This document shows positions 8,146-16,929 of a stretch of 64,000 nucleotides of DNA, one piece after another. The DNA lies in assembly GCF_949769195.1 (NCBI RefSeq), contig NZ_OX458333.1, positions 2,790,001 to 2,854,000 of the forward strand. The letters run 5' to 3'. The notes beneath the pieces were generated by a model. The model saw only the letters and a program-made list of their open reading frames with translations. It had not been told where the DNA came from and did not search any database. The position numbers were made by a program, and so were the translations under genes. The stretch comes from Methylocaldum szegediense. Lineage in GTDB: Bacteria; Pseudomonadota; Gammaproteobacteria; Methylococcales; Methylococcaceae. The stretch's first letter is position 1. Each line of letters begins with the position of its first letter.

Positions 8146-9450
8146 ATGACTCGCAAGTTAATCTGGTCGTTGATAGGGGTAGTGGCGCTGATCGTCTTGG
8201 TCGGCACCTGGTTTATCTCGCATTTCGAGTACGTACCGGTCACGACCTGGCAAGAGCCGGGCAAGGAGGCACTGCGCGATCCCTATTTAGCTCTCGGCCG
8301 CCTCACGGAACGGCTCGGTCGCCCCTTGGTGCGGATCAGCAATGCCCTGGCGTTGGATCAGTTGACGCCTGGCGGCGTGCTGCTGCTGGATCGCAATCGC
8401 CGGATCCATGTCAATGCGCGCCGCGCCGAGGCCTTGTTCGAATGGGTGCGCCACGGCGGCTATTTGATCGTCGCGGCGGAATCTCGCTCGGTCGACGACC
8501 CCATTCTGGAACGTCTGGGAATCCAATGGTATCAACCTCCGAAACCGGAGCCCAAGCACGGCGCTGATGCCCGGGACCGGCGGCAGGGTTTGCGATCGGA
8601 CGCCGGGTCACCGAAGCAGGAGCCGGGACAGAACACCGATGCCGGGAAAAACGGCGGGAAGGGGGGAAATGAACAAGAACCGCAGACACTCGAGCTTTCG
8701 GATTCGCGCTCGGGCACCGAGCCGGATGTAATCGAGGTACGCCTCCCGACTCTCGACAAGCCGCTGCGCCTTAAGCGGATTTCCCGCTGGAGCAACGCAT
8801 CGCTGGTGCCGACCGACCCGGTGCCGGTCTGGAAAGCAGGCGTCGCCGAAACACGCAGCACCGTGCTGCACTACGATTATGGCGAGGGCCGGATTACCGT
8901 GTTCGACGATTTCGACTTCCTGTCGAACAGACAAATCGGCGAGCACGACCATGCGGAACTGATCTGGGCGCTGATAAAGCATTATCAGCCCCAGGGCGAA
9001 GTACGCCTGGCCACCCGGCTGGCCGTTCCCAGTCTTTGGGAATGGCTGGCCGAATCCGCGTCGACGGCGCTGATCAGCGGCGCGCTGCTGATCGCGGCCT
9101 GGCTTTTGGCCATCGTGCCGCGGTTCGGCGGAACGCTGCCGTCGCCTGATCCGGAGAGACGCAGCCTGGCCGAGCACCTGTCCGCCGTCGGCCGAGCCGT
9201 CTGGCGTCTCGGCAACGAGGGGCAGGTCCACTGGGAAACGGTGGTGCGACAAGACCTGCGGACGCAGATTCTTCAGCGACACCCGCACATCGCACGGATT
9301 CCCGCCTCCGAACAGGCGCGGATTCTCGCCGAGATGAGCGGGCTTCCCGAAACCCGTGTGGCAACGGTCCTGGGCCCACCGGACAAACCTTCGCCGCGAC
9401 ATTTCGTCGACTGCGTGCGCACGGTGCAAGAACTGGAACAACGAATGTGA
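8146..9450 (+). CDS. DUF4350 domain protein
   Basis: The 434-residue protein has one N-terminal membrane anchor (LIWSLIGVVALIVLVGTWFI) and a periplasmic-type domain with GGVLLLDRNRR and VRHGGYLIVAAESRS. A low-complexity charged linker lies near residues 130-180. A second membrane segment (STALISGALLIAAWLLAIV) lies near residue 310, with a cytoplasmic C-terminus after it. This matches DUF4350 proteins, which sit between DUF4129 and MoxR genes. It follows the DUF4129 gene by 3 bases and precedes moxR by 6, so it is part of the same transcript. Confidence 0.82.
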   Translation: MTRKLIWSLIGVVALIVLVGTWFISHFEYVPVTTWQEPGKEALRDPYLALGRLTERLGRPLVRISNALALDQLTPGGVLLLDRNRRIHVNARRAEALFEWVRHGGYLIVAAESRSVDDPILERLGIQWYQPPKPEPKHGADARDRRQGLRSDAGSPKQEPGQNTDAGKNGGKGGNEQEPQTLELSDSRSGTEPDVIEVRLPTLDKPLRLKRISRWSNASLVPTDPVPVWKAGVAETRSTVLHYDYGEGRITVFDDFDFLSNRQIGEHDHAELIWALIKHYQPQGEVRLATRLAVPSLWEWLAESASTALISGALLIAAWLLAIVPRFGGTLPSPDPERRSLAEHLSAVGRAVWRLGNEGQVHWETVVRQDLRTQILQRHPHIARIPASEQARILAEMSGLPETRVATVLGPPDKPSPRHFVDCVRTVQELEQRM

Positions 9451-9456
9451 GGATTT

Positions 9457-10440
9457 ATGGCGGTAACCCGTTTACTCGATGAACAAGTGGACAAGGCGGG
9501 CGCGGTGCTCCGGGCGATTCGCACTGAGCTCGGCAAGGTCCTGATCGGCCAGAGAGGGATGATCGACGAGGTGTTGATCGGCTTGCTGTGCGGTGCGCAC
9601 GTGCTGCTCGAGGGCGTGCCGGGCCTGGGCAAGACTCTGCTGGTGAAGGCGTTGGCCAAAACCTTTTCCGGCCAGTTCGCGCGAATTCAGTTCACGCCCG
9701 ATCTCATGCCCTCCGACGTGGTCGGCCACACCTTCTTCGACATGGGCAGCAGCCAGTTCGTCACCCGTCAGGGACCGGTCTTCACCCACCTCCTTTTAGC
9801 CGACGAGATCAACCGCGCTCCGGCGAAGACCCAGGCGGCGCTGCTTGAAGTGATGCAGGAAGGCCAGGTGACCTTGGAAGGCCGTTCGATCGCCGTTCCT
9901 CAGCCGTTCATGGTGCTGGCCACCCAGAATCCGATCGAACAGGAAGGCACTTATCCGCTGCCCGAAGCACAATTGGACCGGTTTCTGCTCAAGATACGCA
10001 TCGATTATCCCGATCTGGACGAAGAACTGGCTCTCACCCGTCGGGTGCTCGAACGCCGGTCCGGAAGCGATTTGGCCGTGGACGAAGTGGCGCCCCTGAT
10101 CGGACCGGAGCAGGTCATGGCGTTGCAGCGGTTGGCTGCCCACGTGGTGGTGGACGACCGCGTGCTCCACTACGCGGTCTCAATCAGCCGAGCCACCCGC
10201 GAACATCCGCGCCTGTCTATAGGGGCGGGTCCACGCGGCAGCATCGCCTTGGTGCGCGCCGCCCGCGCCCGCGCGTTGCTGTCGGGGCGAAGTTACGCTT
10301 CGCCGGACGATGTCAAATCCGTGGCTCTGCCAGCATTGCGCCATCGCGTGGCGACCTCGCCCGAAGCCGACATCGAGGGAGCGAGCGCCGACGCGCTGCT
10401 CCGCGTGCTGCTCGATCAGGTGCCTTCGCCGCGACTCTGA
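9457..10440 (+). CDS. MoxR-family AAA+ ATPase
   Basis: 327 residues with Walker A GVPGLGKTLL near residue 53, Walker B LLLADEINRAPAKTQAALLE, and the sensor region MVLATQNPIEQEGTYPLPEA typical of the MoxR/AAA_3 group. MoxR ATPases act as chaperones that remodel or insert cofactors into partner complexes, commonly with DUF58 and VWA proteins; the DUF58 partner is encoded directly downstream. The mxa-type methanol dehydrogenase genes are not in the window, so a role in methanol oxidation should not be assumed. Confidence 0.93.
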   Translation: MAVTRLLDEQVDKAGAVLRAIRTELGKVLIGQRGMIDEVLIGLLCGAHVLLEGVPGLGKTLLVKALAKTFSGQFARIQFTPDLMPSDVVGHTFFDMGSSQFVTRQGPVFTHLLLADEINRAPAKTQAALLEVMQEGQVTLEGRSIAVPQPFMVLATQNPIEQEGTYPLPEAQLDRFLLKIRIDYPDLDEELALTRRVLERRSGSDLAVDEVAPLIGPEQVMALQRLAAHVVVDDRVLHYAVSISRATREHPRLSIGAGPRGSIALVRAARARALLSGRSYASPDDVKSVALPALRHRVATSPEADIEGASADALLRVLLDQVPSPRL

Positions 10441-10453
10441 CCGGGTTTCGTAC

Positions 10454-11764
10454 GTGCTCCTGCCCAACCGCTCTCTGCTCATAACGCTCCTCGGCTGGTT
10501 CGGTCTCGCCGTGGTCGCGACCGTGTGGCCGTCGTGGCTCGGCGTCTGGCAATTCAGTGGGGCCGCGCTGCTGAGCGCGGCGCTGGCGGATGCGTGGCTG
10601 GCCCTCAGCCGCCGCAACCCGGTTCGCGTCGAACGGGAAATCAAGACAGCCTGGCCCGTGGGGGTCACGCAAACCGTCCAACTCCGGCTGACCAGTTCCG
10701 AGCGAGACGCCGCCGGCTGGCTGTTCGACCGCCATCCAGAAGCGTTTTCCGCCGAAGGCTTACCTTTGTTTTTCAAACTGCCGCGCGGCCATTGGGTGAA
10801 ACTCGGCTACAGCGCGCAGCCGCTCGAGCGCGGGCCGCATGCCTTCGGCCCTATAGAGCTACGCCTTCTTTCGCCGCTGCGGCTATGGCTGACCCAATAC
10901 CGGGTCGGCGACGGCGGCACGGTGCACGTTTACCCCGATTTCGCAAAAATCACCCGATACGCGCTGTTCGCTACCGATAACCGCTTGTCCCAGATCGGCG
11001 TTCTACGCCGTCAGCGGCGCGGCGAGGGACTGGACTTCCACCAGCTGCGGGAATACTGCCGCGACGATGACCTGAGGCAAATCGACTGGAAAGCCACCGC
11101 CCGCGTGCGCAAGCCCCTTGCCCGCGAATACCAGGACGAGCGCGACCAGAACATCATGTTCCTGCTGGATTGCGGCCAGCGCATGCGCGCCAAGGACGAT
11201 GCCCTCTCGCATTTCGACCATACGCTGAACGCGATGCTGTTGCTGTCTTACGTGGCTTTGCGCCAGGGCGACGGCGTCGGATTCTCGACCTTCGCCCGGG
11301 CCGAGCCTCGCTACGTAGCTCCACGCAAGTCGCTAGCCACCGTAGAACGCCTGCTCAATGCCGTGTACGACCTTCAGCCCTCGCTGCAGACGCCCGATTA
11401 TCTGAACGCCAGCCAGGCCCTGTGCGAGCGTCTCAGCAAGCGTTCACTGATCGTGCTCCTCACCAATCTGCGCGACGAGGACGAAGCCACGTTGCCACCG
11501 GCGCTCGCGACCTTGCGGCGGCGGCATCTCGTGCTCCTCGCGAATCTGAGGGAAACAACCTTGGACGCGGTGCTCCGCGAGCCGGTGATTGATTTGGACG
11601 GTGCCTTGACTTATGCGGCGGCGGTGGATTACCGCCGCGGGCGGCGGCGGCAGTTGGCGGCCTTGCGCGCCCAAGGCGTCGTGGTACTGGATGTCGCTCC
11701 GGCGGAACTGCCGGTAGCGCTCGTCAACCGCTACTGGGACATGAAACGTAGCGGCGTTTTTTAA
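10454..11764 (+). CDS. DUF58 domain protein (MoxR partner)
   Basis: Starts at GTG 10454 (VLLPNRSLLITLLGWFGLAV), 13 bases after moxR; the upstream in-frame stretch lies inside moxR. About 436 residues. Two N-terminal membrane segments are followed by a soluble region with the DUF58 signature REYCRDDDLRQIDWKATAR. A VWA-like fold comes next (NIMFLLDCGQRM; SLIVLLTNLRDEDE). Family members are usual partners of MoxR ATPases. Tight spacing puts it in the same operon. Confidence 0.9.
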   Translation: MLLPNRSLLITLLGWFGLAVVATVWPSWLGVWQFSGAALLSAALADAWLALSRRNPVRVEREIKTAWPVGVTQTVQLRLTSSERDAAGWLFDRHPEAFSAEGLPLFFKLPRGHWVKLGYSAQPLERGPHAFGPIELRLLSPLRLWLTQYRVGDGGTVHVYPDFAKITRYALFATDNRLSQIGVLRRQRRGEGLDFHQLREYCRDDDLRQIDWKATARVRKPLAREYQDERDQNIMFLLDCGQRMRAKDDALSHFDHTLNAMLLLSYVALRQGDGVGFSTFARAEPRYVAPRKSLATVERLLNAVYDLQPSLQTPDYLNASQALCERLSKRSLIVLLTNLRDEDEATLPPALATLRRRHLVLLANLRETTLDAVLREPVIDLDGALTYAAAVDYRRGRRRQLAALRAQGVVVLDVAPAELPVALVNRYWDMKRSGVF

Positions 11765-11788
11765 ACAACCAAAATAGAGAGGTTCCTT

Positions 11789-12586
11789 ATGGGCAATAAT
11801 CCGTTCGCGAAAGATGCCCCCCATAATCCATTTCAGGCTCCGCGTTCGCGGGTAGCCGATCCCACTCCCTCACATTCAGGCGTGCTGCTCAAAACTCCGA
11901 AATCCAACGCTGCCGGGCACGGCTGGTCATGGTTAAGCGAAGGTTGGGGATTGTTCAAGGAGGCGCCGGGGACCTGGATCGGAATCATTGTCGTCATGTT
12001 CGTCCTCGCACTTATCATCAACCTGATTCCGCTCGTAAACCTGCTGTCCACCCCGCTGTTCACCGTGGTGACCGGCGGTCTGATGCTCGGATGCCGTTCC
12101 CTCGAACAAGGTCAGGAACTCACCTTCGGCCATTTGTTCGAAGGATTCAAGAACCATGCGGGCAAGTTGCTGGCGGTGGGCTTTTTGTATCTGCTCGCGA
12201 GCGTCGTGATCGGAATCGCGGTGTTCGTCGTAGTACTGGGAGGTTCGGGCGCGCTGGACTTGTTCACCGGAAGCCCGCCAGAAACCTTGAATCCCCTAGG
12301 CCTGATATTGGCCACTCTAGTCATGTTGGCCCTACTCATTCCGGCGATGATGGCGATATGGTTCGCGTCCCCTCTGATTGTGTTTCACGACCTGGGAGCG
12401 CTACAGGCGATGGGTCTCAGTTTTAGGGGATGTCTACGCAATCTAATGCCGTTCCTGATCTACGGCATCGCCGGCTTGGTTCTAACTATCCTGGCGATAC
12501 TTCCCGTTGGCCTGGGTTGGTTGATCCTGGCACCCGTGCTCATCGGCTCCATATACAAGGGTTATCAAGACATTTTCGTTGCTTGA
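11789..12586 (+). CDS. BPSS1780-like integral membrane protein
   Basis: 265 residues with a polar proline-rich N-terminus (NPFAKDAPHNPFQAPRSR) and then about five or six hydrophobic segments, beginning GIIVVMFVLALIINLIPLV. Repeated GWGLFKEAPGTW / GCRSLEQGQELTFGHLFEGF patterns match the BPSS1780 family of membrane proteins. Function unknown. AGAGAGG upstream of the ATG gives a good ribosome site. It sits between the DUF58 and RDD genes and is probably co-transcribed with them. Confidence 0.75.
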   Translation: MGNNPFAKDAPHNPFQAPRSRVADPTPSHSGVLLKTPKSNAAGHGWSWLSEGWGLFKEAPGTWIGIIVVMFVLALIINLIPLVNLLSTPLFTVVTGGLMLGCRSLEQGQELTFGHLFEGFKNHAGKLLAVGFLYLLASVVIGIAVFVVVLGGSGALDLFTGSPPETLNPLGLILATLVMLALLIPAMMAIWFASPLIVFHDLGALQAMGLSFRGCLRNLMPFLIYGIAGLVLTILAILPVGLGWLILAPVLIGSIYKGYQDIFVA

Positions 12587-12592
12587 CCCGGT

Positions 12593-13348
12593 ATGTCCGC
12601 CATCGCCCCGCTCGACACCGTCCGTTCCGTCGCTACCCCCGAGGGCTGCGAACTGCGGCTGCGTGTCGCCGGGCCGGTGGTGCGGGCGCGCGCTTTCCTG
12701 ATCGACGCCGTGATACGGTTTCTGATTTTCGTGGCTGCCGTCGTTGTCTTGCAGTATTTCGGCAACTTGGGCCAAGGTCTGGTCCTCCTAACTTATTTCG
12801 TTCTCGGCTGGCTTTACAACATCGCATTCGAGGCCCTGAATCACGGCGCAACGCCGGGGAAGCGCCTATGCCAACTGACCGTGTTGCACGATGACGGAAC
12901 ACCGGTCAGCTGGGATGCCGCCTTCATCCGAAACACGCTGCGCTTCGTCGACGCGATGCCGATCGGCTATGCGTTCGGGCTCATCGCCATGGGCTTCAAC
13001 GCCGCCAGCAAGAGACTGGGCGACCTTTCGGCCGGCACCGTGGTGGTCTATCGGACGGATGCCGCGCCATCCGCCATCGTCGACGACTATGCCGAGGCGG
13101 AGCCCCCGCCTTTTTCCCCGACCCCGTCCGAACGACACGCACTCATCGAGTACCGGCGGCGTTCCGCCACACTGACTCCCGAGCGTGCCGAAGAACTAGC
13201 GGAACTGGCTTTACCCCTGACTGAGGGCCTTTCTCCCGAACAAGGGCGGTTGAAGCTGTTTCGCATCGCCAACTACTTGATGGGTCGTACGGTTTCGGTA
13301 AACCCTGGGGCGGACCAGGAGTCTACCCGGGCAGACCGTTCGCCCTGA
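12593..13348 (+). CDS. RDD family membrane protein
   Basis: 251 residues. After a short N-terminus it reads VRARAFLIDAVIRFLIFVAA, the R-D-containing first membrane helix of the RDD family. ALNHGATPGKRLCQLTV and FIRNTLRFVDAMP follow, as is standard for the family. A soluble C-terminal tail of about 90 residues (with ERHALIEYRRRSATLTPERAEEL) is longer than in minimal RDD proteins. It closes the seven-gene MoxR-type operon. RDD proteins are proposed transporters or membrane scaffolds; the substrate here is unknown. Confidence 0.85.
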   Translation: MSAIAPLDTVRSVATPEGCELRLRVAGPVVRARAFLIDAVIRFLIFVAAVVVLQYFGNLGQGLVLLTYFVLGWLYNIAFEALNHGATPGKRLCQLTVLHDDGTPVSWDAAFIRNTLRFVDAMPIGYAFGLIAMGFNAASKRLGDLSAGTVVVYRTDAAPSAIVDDYAEAEPPPFSPTPSERHALIEYRRRSATLTPERAEELAELALPLTEGLSPEQGRLKLFRIANYLMGRTVSVNPGADQESTRADRSP

Positions 13349-13363
13349 GCTTCATCGAGAGGC

Positions 13364-13388
13364 CTGTCCTGAGCTCGGTCGAAAAGGC
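13364..13388. repeat. Dispersed CTGTCCTGAGCTCGGTCGAA repeat
   Basis: The same motif recurs, slightly changed, at 40943-40990. Both copies lie in spacers just after operon ends. Confidence 0.5.
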
Positions 13389-13550
13389 GCGATGCTGCCG
13401 CGTGAAAGTCTCCGGCGAGTCAGGAACAAGGCTGCCAGTCGGCCCGATCGCTGTGCAATCGGGTTCACCCGAAAGGTGAAATCGGCGGAAGGGACGACGC
13501 TCGGAATTCTCACGGCGTTCCTACTGCATCGAGGCAGCCAATGGCTGATT

Positions 13551-14921
13551 CTAAGATCCTAAATCCAGCGCATTCAACAAATCGTTGGCTTTAGCGTCCC
13601 GCTCACCCAGCGGTTTCAAACCGAAGCGGGTTTCGATGAATTTCAGGATGGAGGTGGTGTCGTAAACGGTATGATCGACATACCCACGCTTGGCGAACGG
13701 GGAGATGATGATCGCCGGCACGCGGCTACCCGGTCCCCAGCGGTCGCCAGGCGGCGGCGGGACGTGATCCCAGAATCCGCCGTATTCGTCGTAGGTGACG
13801 ATGATCACGGTATTCCGCCACAGCCGGCTTCGTTCGAGCTTGCGGATCACCTCGACGGCTCGGGTTTCTCCCGCAATGAGGTCGGCGTAACCCGGATGTT
13901 CGCTATCGGCGCCGATGGGTTTATAGAAGGAAACCGCCGGCAATTTACCTTTTTCGATAGCCTTCAAGAAATCCGCTTCATCCTTGAGATGCTTCGCTCT
14001 TTCGCGAGTCCCTTCGGCATAACGGGCAAAATAGGCGAACGGCTGGTGATGGTACTGAAAAGTTTCGTCGGCGTGCCCCGCAATCGCGTCGTTCCAGCCG
14101 CCGGAATACCAGGCCCATGAAATATTTTCCCCCGACAGACGGTCGCCGATGGTCGGAAAGGTCTGCGGAGGCAGAAGCCGGCGCGGATCGGTAATCTTGG
14201 GGTCGTGGGGCACTTGCATCGTCTGGATGGTGTTGACCGCGTAGCCGTCGGGCGTATACACGCCATCCTTGATTAGCTCGCCTTTTTCGTTCAGGACCGC
14301 GGTCAATTCAGGGGGCGGATTGTCGTGGTGCGGCGTGCAGGCGCAGATCAGCCAGAAGTGATTCAGCAGCGATCCGCCGAATGCCGCCTGAAAGAAACGA
14401 TCCGCCACGGTGTATTTTTTTGCGTATTCCCACAGCGGAAGCTTGCGCCCGTCGTAATAGCCCATGGTCAGACCGCCGGCATTCGATTCCGCTACGAAAC
14501 GGTCCATGCGCCCACCATTGATCTGGGCCTGATGCTGGTAAAACCGGTGCACCGGATCGCCGATTTTCCGGTCGATCGGAACGTATTGGCTGATCTCGAA
14601 CGGCCGGTTCGGAAGATCGGACGGAAAGCGCTCGTCGGGGACCGGGGGCTTTTTTACGGTGTTCATGATCCTGGGCAAGACGGTGTAGACCCGACCTTCG
14701 CGATCCGTCTGCCGCATCGTCTCCTCTGGCGCGTTCGCCAATCCGTCGGCTCCTGGGAATAGCCCGTAGAGATTGTCGAAGCTGTGGTTTTCCAGGTAAA
14801 TCACGACGATATGGCGAATCCGCTCCAGCCCGGAATCCCGGCCGGATCGCGCCGAGACCACCAGAGGCGTGGACAGGATCATAACGATTAGGAGGATTGT
14901 CAGAGAGGACGTTTTTTTCAT
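13551..14921 (-). CDS. AcpA-type phosphoesterase (phospholipase C/acid phosphatase superfamily), secreted
   Basis: Start taken at ATG 14921 because it opens a clear signal peptide (KKTSSLTILLIVMILSTPLV...ARSG); the frame continues upstream without such a signal. About 456 residues. HIVVIYLENHSFDNLYG contains the metal-binding ENHSFD motif. NTVIIVTYDEYGGFWDHVPP near the C-terminus is the second metal/active-site block of the PF04185 phosphoesterase family. Likely exported and hydrolysing phosphomonoesters or phospholipids. It is transcribed divergently from the SGNH-like gene with a 138-bp shared promoter region. Confidence 0.9.
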   Translation of the reverse strand: MKKTSSLTILLIVMILSTPLVVSARSGRDSGLERIRHIVVIYLENHSFDNLYGLFPGADGLANAPEETMRQTDREGRVYTVLPRIMNTVKKPPVPDERFPSDLPNRPFEISQYVPIDRKIGDPVHRFYQHQAQINGGRMDRFVAESNAGGLTMGYYDGRKLPLWEYAKKYTVADRFFQAAFGGSLLNHFWLICACTPHHDNPPPELTAVLNEKGELIKDGVYTPDGYAVNTIQTMQVPHDPKITDPRRLLPPQTFPTIGDRLSGENISWAWYSGGWNDAIAGHADETFQYHHQPFAYFARYAEGTRERAKHLKDEADFLKAIEKGKLPAVSFYKPIGADSEHPGYADLIAGETRAVEVIRKLERSRLWRNTVIIVTYDEYGGFWDHVPPPPGDRWGPGSRVPAIIISPFAKRGYVDHTVYDTTSILKFIETRFGLKPLGERDAKANDLLNALDLGS

Positions 14922-15059
14922 CACAGATCTTGTGAAAAACTTTAAAGACGCCGGCGCCATTCGAGTCGCAGTCGGCCATTGTAAGCGAACCAACGTTACC
15001 GTCGCGTGACAGCCTGACCATGAATTATTGCGTTCGAGTGCCGCCGTGAGCCAACAGCA

Positions 15060-15854
15060 ATGATCACCGTAACCGACGAAGAACCCGTCCGTCCCGTCAT
15101 CCTCATCGGGGCAAGCAATCTCGCCCGAGCCTTCCCCTTGATCGTCAACGGCCTGAGCGCGGGACTTCGAGAACCTCTGACGGTGCTGGCGACTTTCGGG
15201 CATGGCCGATCCTACGGGCTCCGGAGCCGTATGTTGGGACGAGCACTTCCCGGCATCGTTCAGTGCGGACTATGGCAGGCTCTCTCACAACAGAGTCCGA
15301 GCTATCTTGCACCGCTCGCGGCCGTAACCGATATCGGCAACGATCTGGTTTACGGCGTTACCGATCCGAAACTGCTCGCCTGGGTCGACACCTGCCTCGA
15401 CCGGCTGGCCGAGCAAGGCAGCGAAATCGTTCTGATGTCGCTGCCGATGGCGAGCATCGAGCGGCTGCCGCGCTGGAAATTCGAATTGTTGCGCAGGGCT
15501 TTCTTTCCGGCGCACCGGATCGCGTGGCCGGTGCTGTACGAGCGGGCGCAGCGCGTCCACGAGGAATTGCGACGGCTCGCGACGGCATACCGCATCCCCT
15601 TGATCGAACCTGTGGCCGCTTGGTACGGCTTCGACCCGATTCATATACTGCGCCGCCGACAGCCGGAGGTTTGGCGGAAACTTTTCTCACAGTGGCAGGA
15701 CTGGGACCGATCCGCCTCCATGGCCTATCCGCCCTTGAGCGAATCGCTGCGCCTGCGGGCGCTTCGTCCCGCAGAACGCGATCTGTTCGGACGCCGGCAA
15801 ATCACCCCGCAACCGGTTTTGAAGCGGGATCGGCTCACTCTTTCCCTGTATTGA
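15060..15854 (+). CDS. Putative SGNH-like hydrolase
   Basis: 264 residues, no signal peptide. I read an SGNH-type layout: LIGASNLARAF near residue 18 (candidate nucleophile Ser in a G-x-S-N-L block), TDIGNDLVYG near residue 96 (block III-like G-N-D), and WYGFDPIHI near residue 190 (D-x-x-H block). The rest is not recognised, so a lipase/esterase fold is inference. The start codon lies 138 bp from the divergent phosphoesterase start. The C-terminal tail is basic. Cytoplasmic unless exported by another route. Confidence 0.6.
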   Translation: MITVTDEEPVRPVILIGASNLARAFPLIVNGLSAGLREPLTVLATFGHGRSYGLRSRMLGRALPGIVQCGLWQALSQQSPSYLAPLAAVTDIGNDLVYGVTDPKLLAWVDTCLDRLAEQGSEIVLMSLPMASIERLPRWKFELLRRAFFPAHRIAWPVLYERAQRVHEELRRLATAYRIPLIEPVAAWYGFDPIHILRRRQPEVWRKLFSQWQDWDRSASMAYPPLSESLRLRALRPAERDLFGRRQITPQPVLKRDRLTLSLY

Positions 15855-15911
15855 GCGCAAAAAAATGGGCTCTCTCGAGCCCGCTCAGGATAAGTCGGGT
15901 TGGATTAAACC

Positions 15912-16448
15912 TCACTCTTGACCAATCTGGTAAATCTCTTCTTCGTCGTCTTCGACGATTTTGCCGGTCGCAGCATCCACTTCCAGCTTGACTTCCCTGC
16001 CATCCGCGAGCTTGATATCGAATTCATAGGACGCATCGCCGTTGGACTCGATCTCGTATTCGGTCTCGACGATCTCGCCGGGATGCTTTTCGAGAGCGAT
16101 CTTCTTGGCTTCCTCTTCGCTGATTTTCGCCTTGGCTTTGAACAGCGGATCGTTGGGGCTGTCGACCTCCTGCTCCTCCTCGGTGATGGCTCCCGTGTTG
16201 GCATCACATTCGTATTCCCAGCTCTTGCCGTCTGTGCCGGCAATCTCGAATTCGTAGATGGGCGTACCCCGCTCTGTCTTGAATTCGAGCTTGACGATCT
16301 TACCGTCTTTCTTGGCCAGTGCCGCTTCCATACATTTTTCCATGCTGACCTTGGTCGGCGGCATCTTCAATTTTTCAGCGAATACCGCGGTAGCTCCTAA
16401 GGATAAAAACAGTGCGGTGACTGTCGTTATTGTGATGGGCGTCTTCAT
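15912..16448 (-). CDS. Secreted protein with two PepSY-like domains
   Basis: 178 residues from ATG 16448, which follows a strong GGAGGC site and opens a signal peptide ([21 protein letters not shown]). The mature part is very acidic. It contains two PepSY-like units: [20 protein letters not shown]...YEFEI...GAI and [20 protein letters not shown]...YEFDI...GKI. PepSY proteins are often peptidase inhibitors or metal-responsive periplasmic factors; the role here is unknown. Longer upstream readings lack a signal sequence and were not chosen. Confidence 0.82.
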   Translation of the reverse strand: MKTPITITTVTALFLSLGATAVFAEKLKMPPTKVSMEKCMEAALAKKDGKIVKLEFKTERGTPIYEFEIAGTDGKSWEYECDANTGAITEEEQEVDSPNDPLFKAKAKISEEEAKKIALEKHPGEIVETEYEIESNGDASYEFDIKLADGREVKLEVDAATGKIVEDDEEEIYQIGQE

Positions 16449-16630
16449 CGTGTTGCCTCCGGTGGCTTTGGCGGGAAACAAGGCAATCCTTTTGAGAGTT
16501 TGATCCGGAGATCCGCATTTGTTCTCCAAATGGGATTCCAGATCTGCGTATAAGAGCCTTCTTTTTAATAATAACAAGCTGCCAACGAGCCGAATAGGAA
16601 ATTTTCCTAGTCCATTCCCAAAGCCAGGTC

Positions 16631-16918
16631 GTGCATACTTCTAACCGACTCCACATAGGGACACGACGGATCGGTACGGCCATGGTGGCTTTGTGTGTTA
16701 TCTCCGACCTGATCTCGATCCTGCTGGAGAATGTGGCTGTCGTGTTGCTGATGGGGCCGATCGCTCTGGCAACCGCCCGCAAGTGCGAGATCAGCCGGAC
16801 TCCGCTGCTCACCGGCATTGCGGTCCGATTAAACCTTCAAACCAACGGAATTCCTTCTATCGGTCTGCTTTTCTCGATCGTCTCGCCACTGGCTTCAACG
16901 CTGTTCGCCTCGTCTTGA
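16631..16918 (+). pseudogene. Remnant of an ArsB/CitT-type ion permease
   Basis: The 95-codon open frame contains SDLISILLENVAVVLLMGPI and ALATARKCEISRTPLLTGIAV, which resembles the SxxLDN...LLM..I...A..L...P.P.L..I..A.N segment of SLC13/ArsB/NhaD-type permeases. Full proteins of this type have over 400 residues and ten or more membrane spans; here only about two remain. After LNLQTN the similarity is lost. I interpret it as a decayed gene fragment next to the TonB operon. Confidence 0.5.
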
Positions 16919-16929
16919 GCATCCATCCT

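Noticed and set aside
9457-11764. MoxR/DUF58 as part of a methanol dehydrogenase (mxa) operon
   Set aside because: No mxaF, mxaG, mxaJ or other mxa genes are adjacent; the neighbours are SpoIIM-, DUF4129-, DUF4350- and RDD-type genes.
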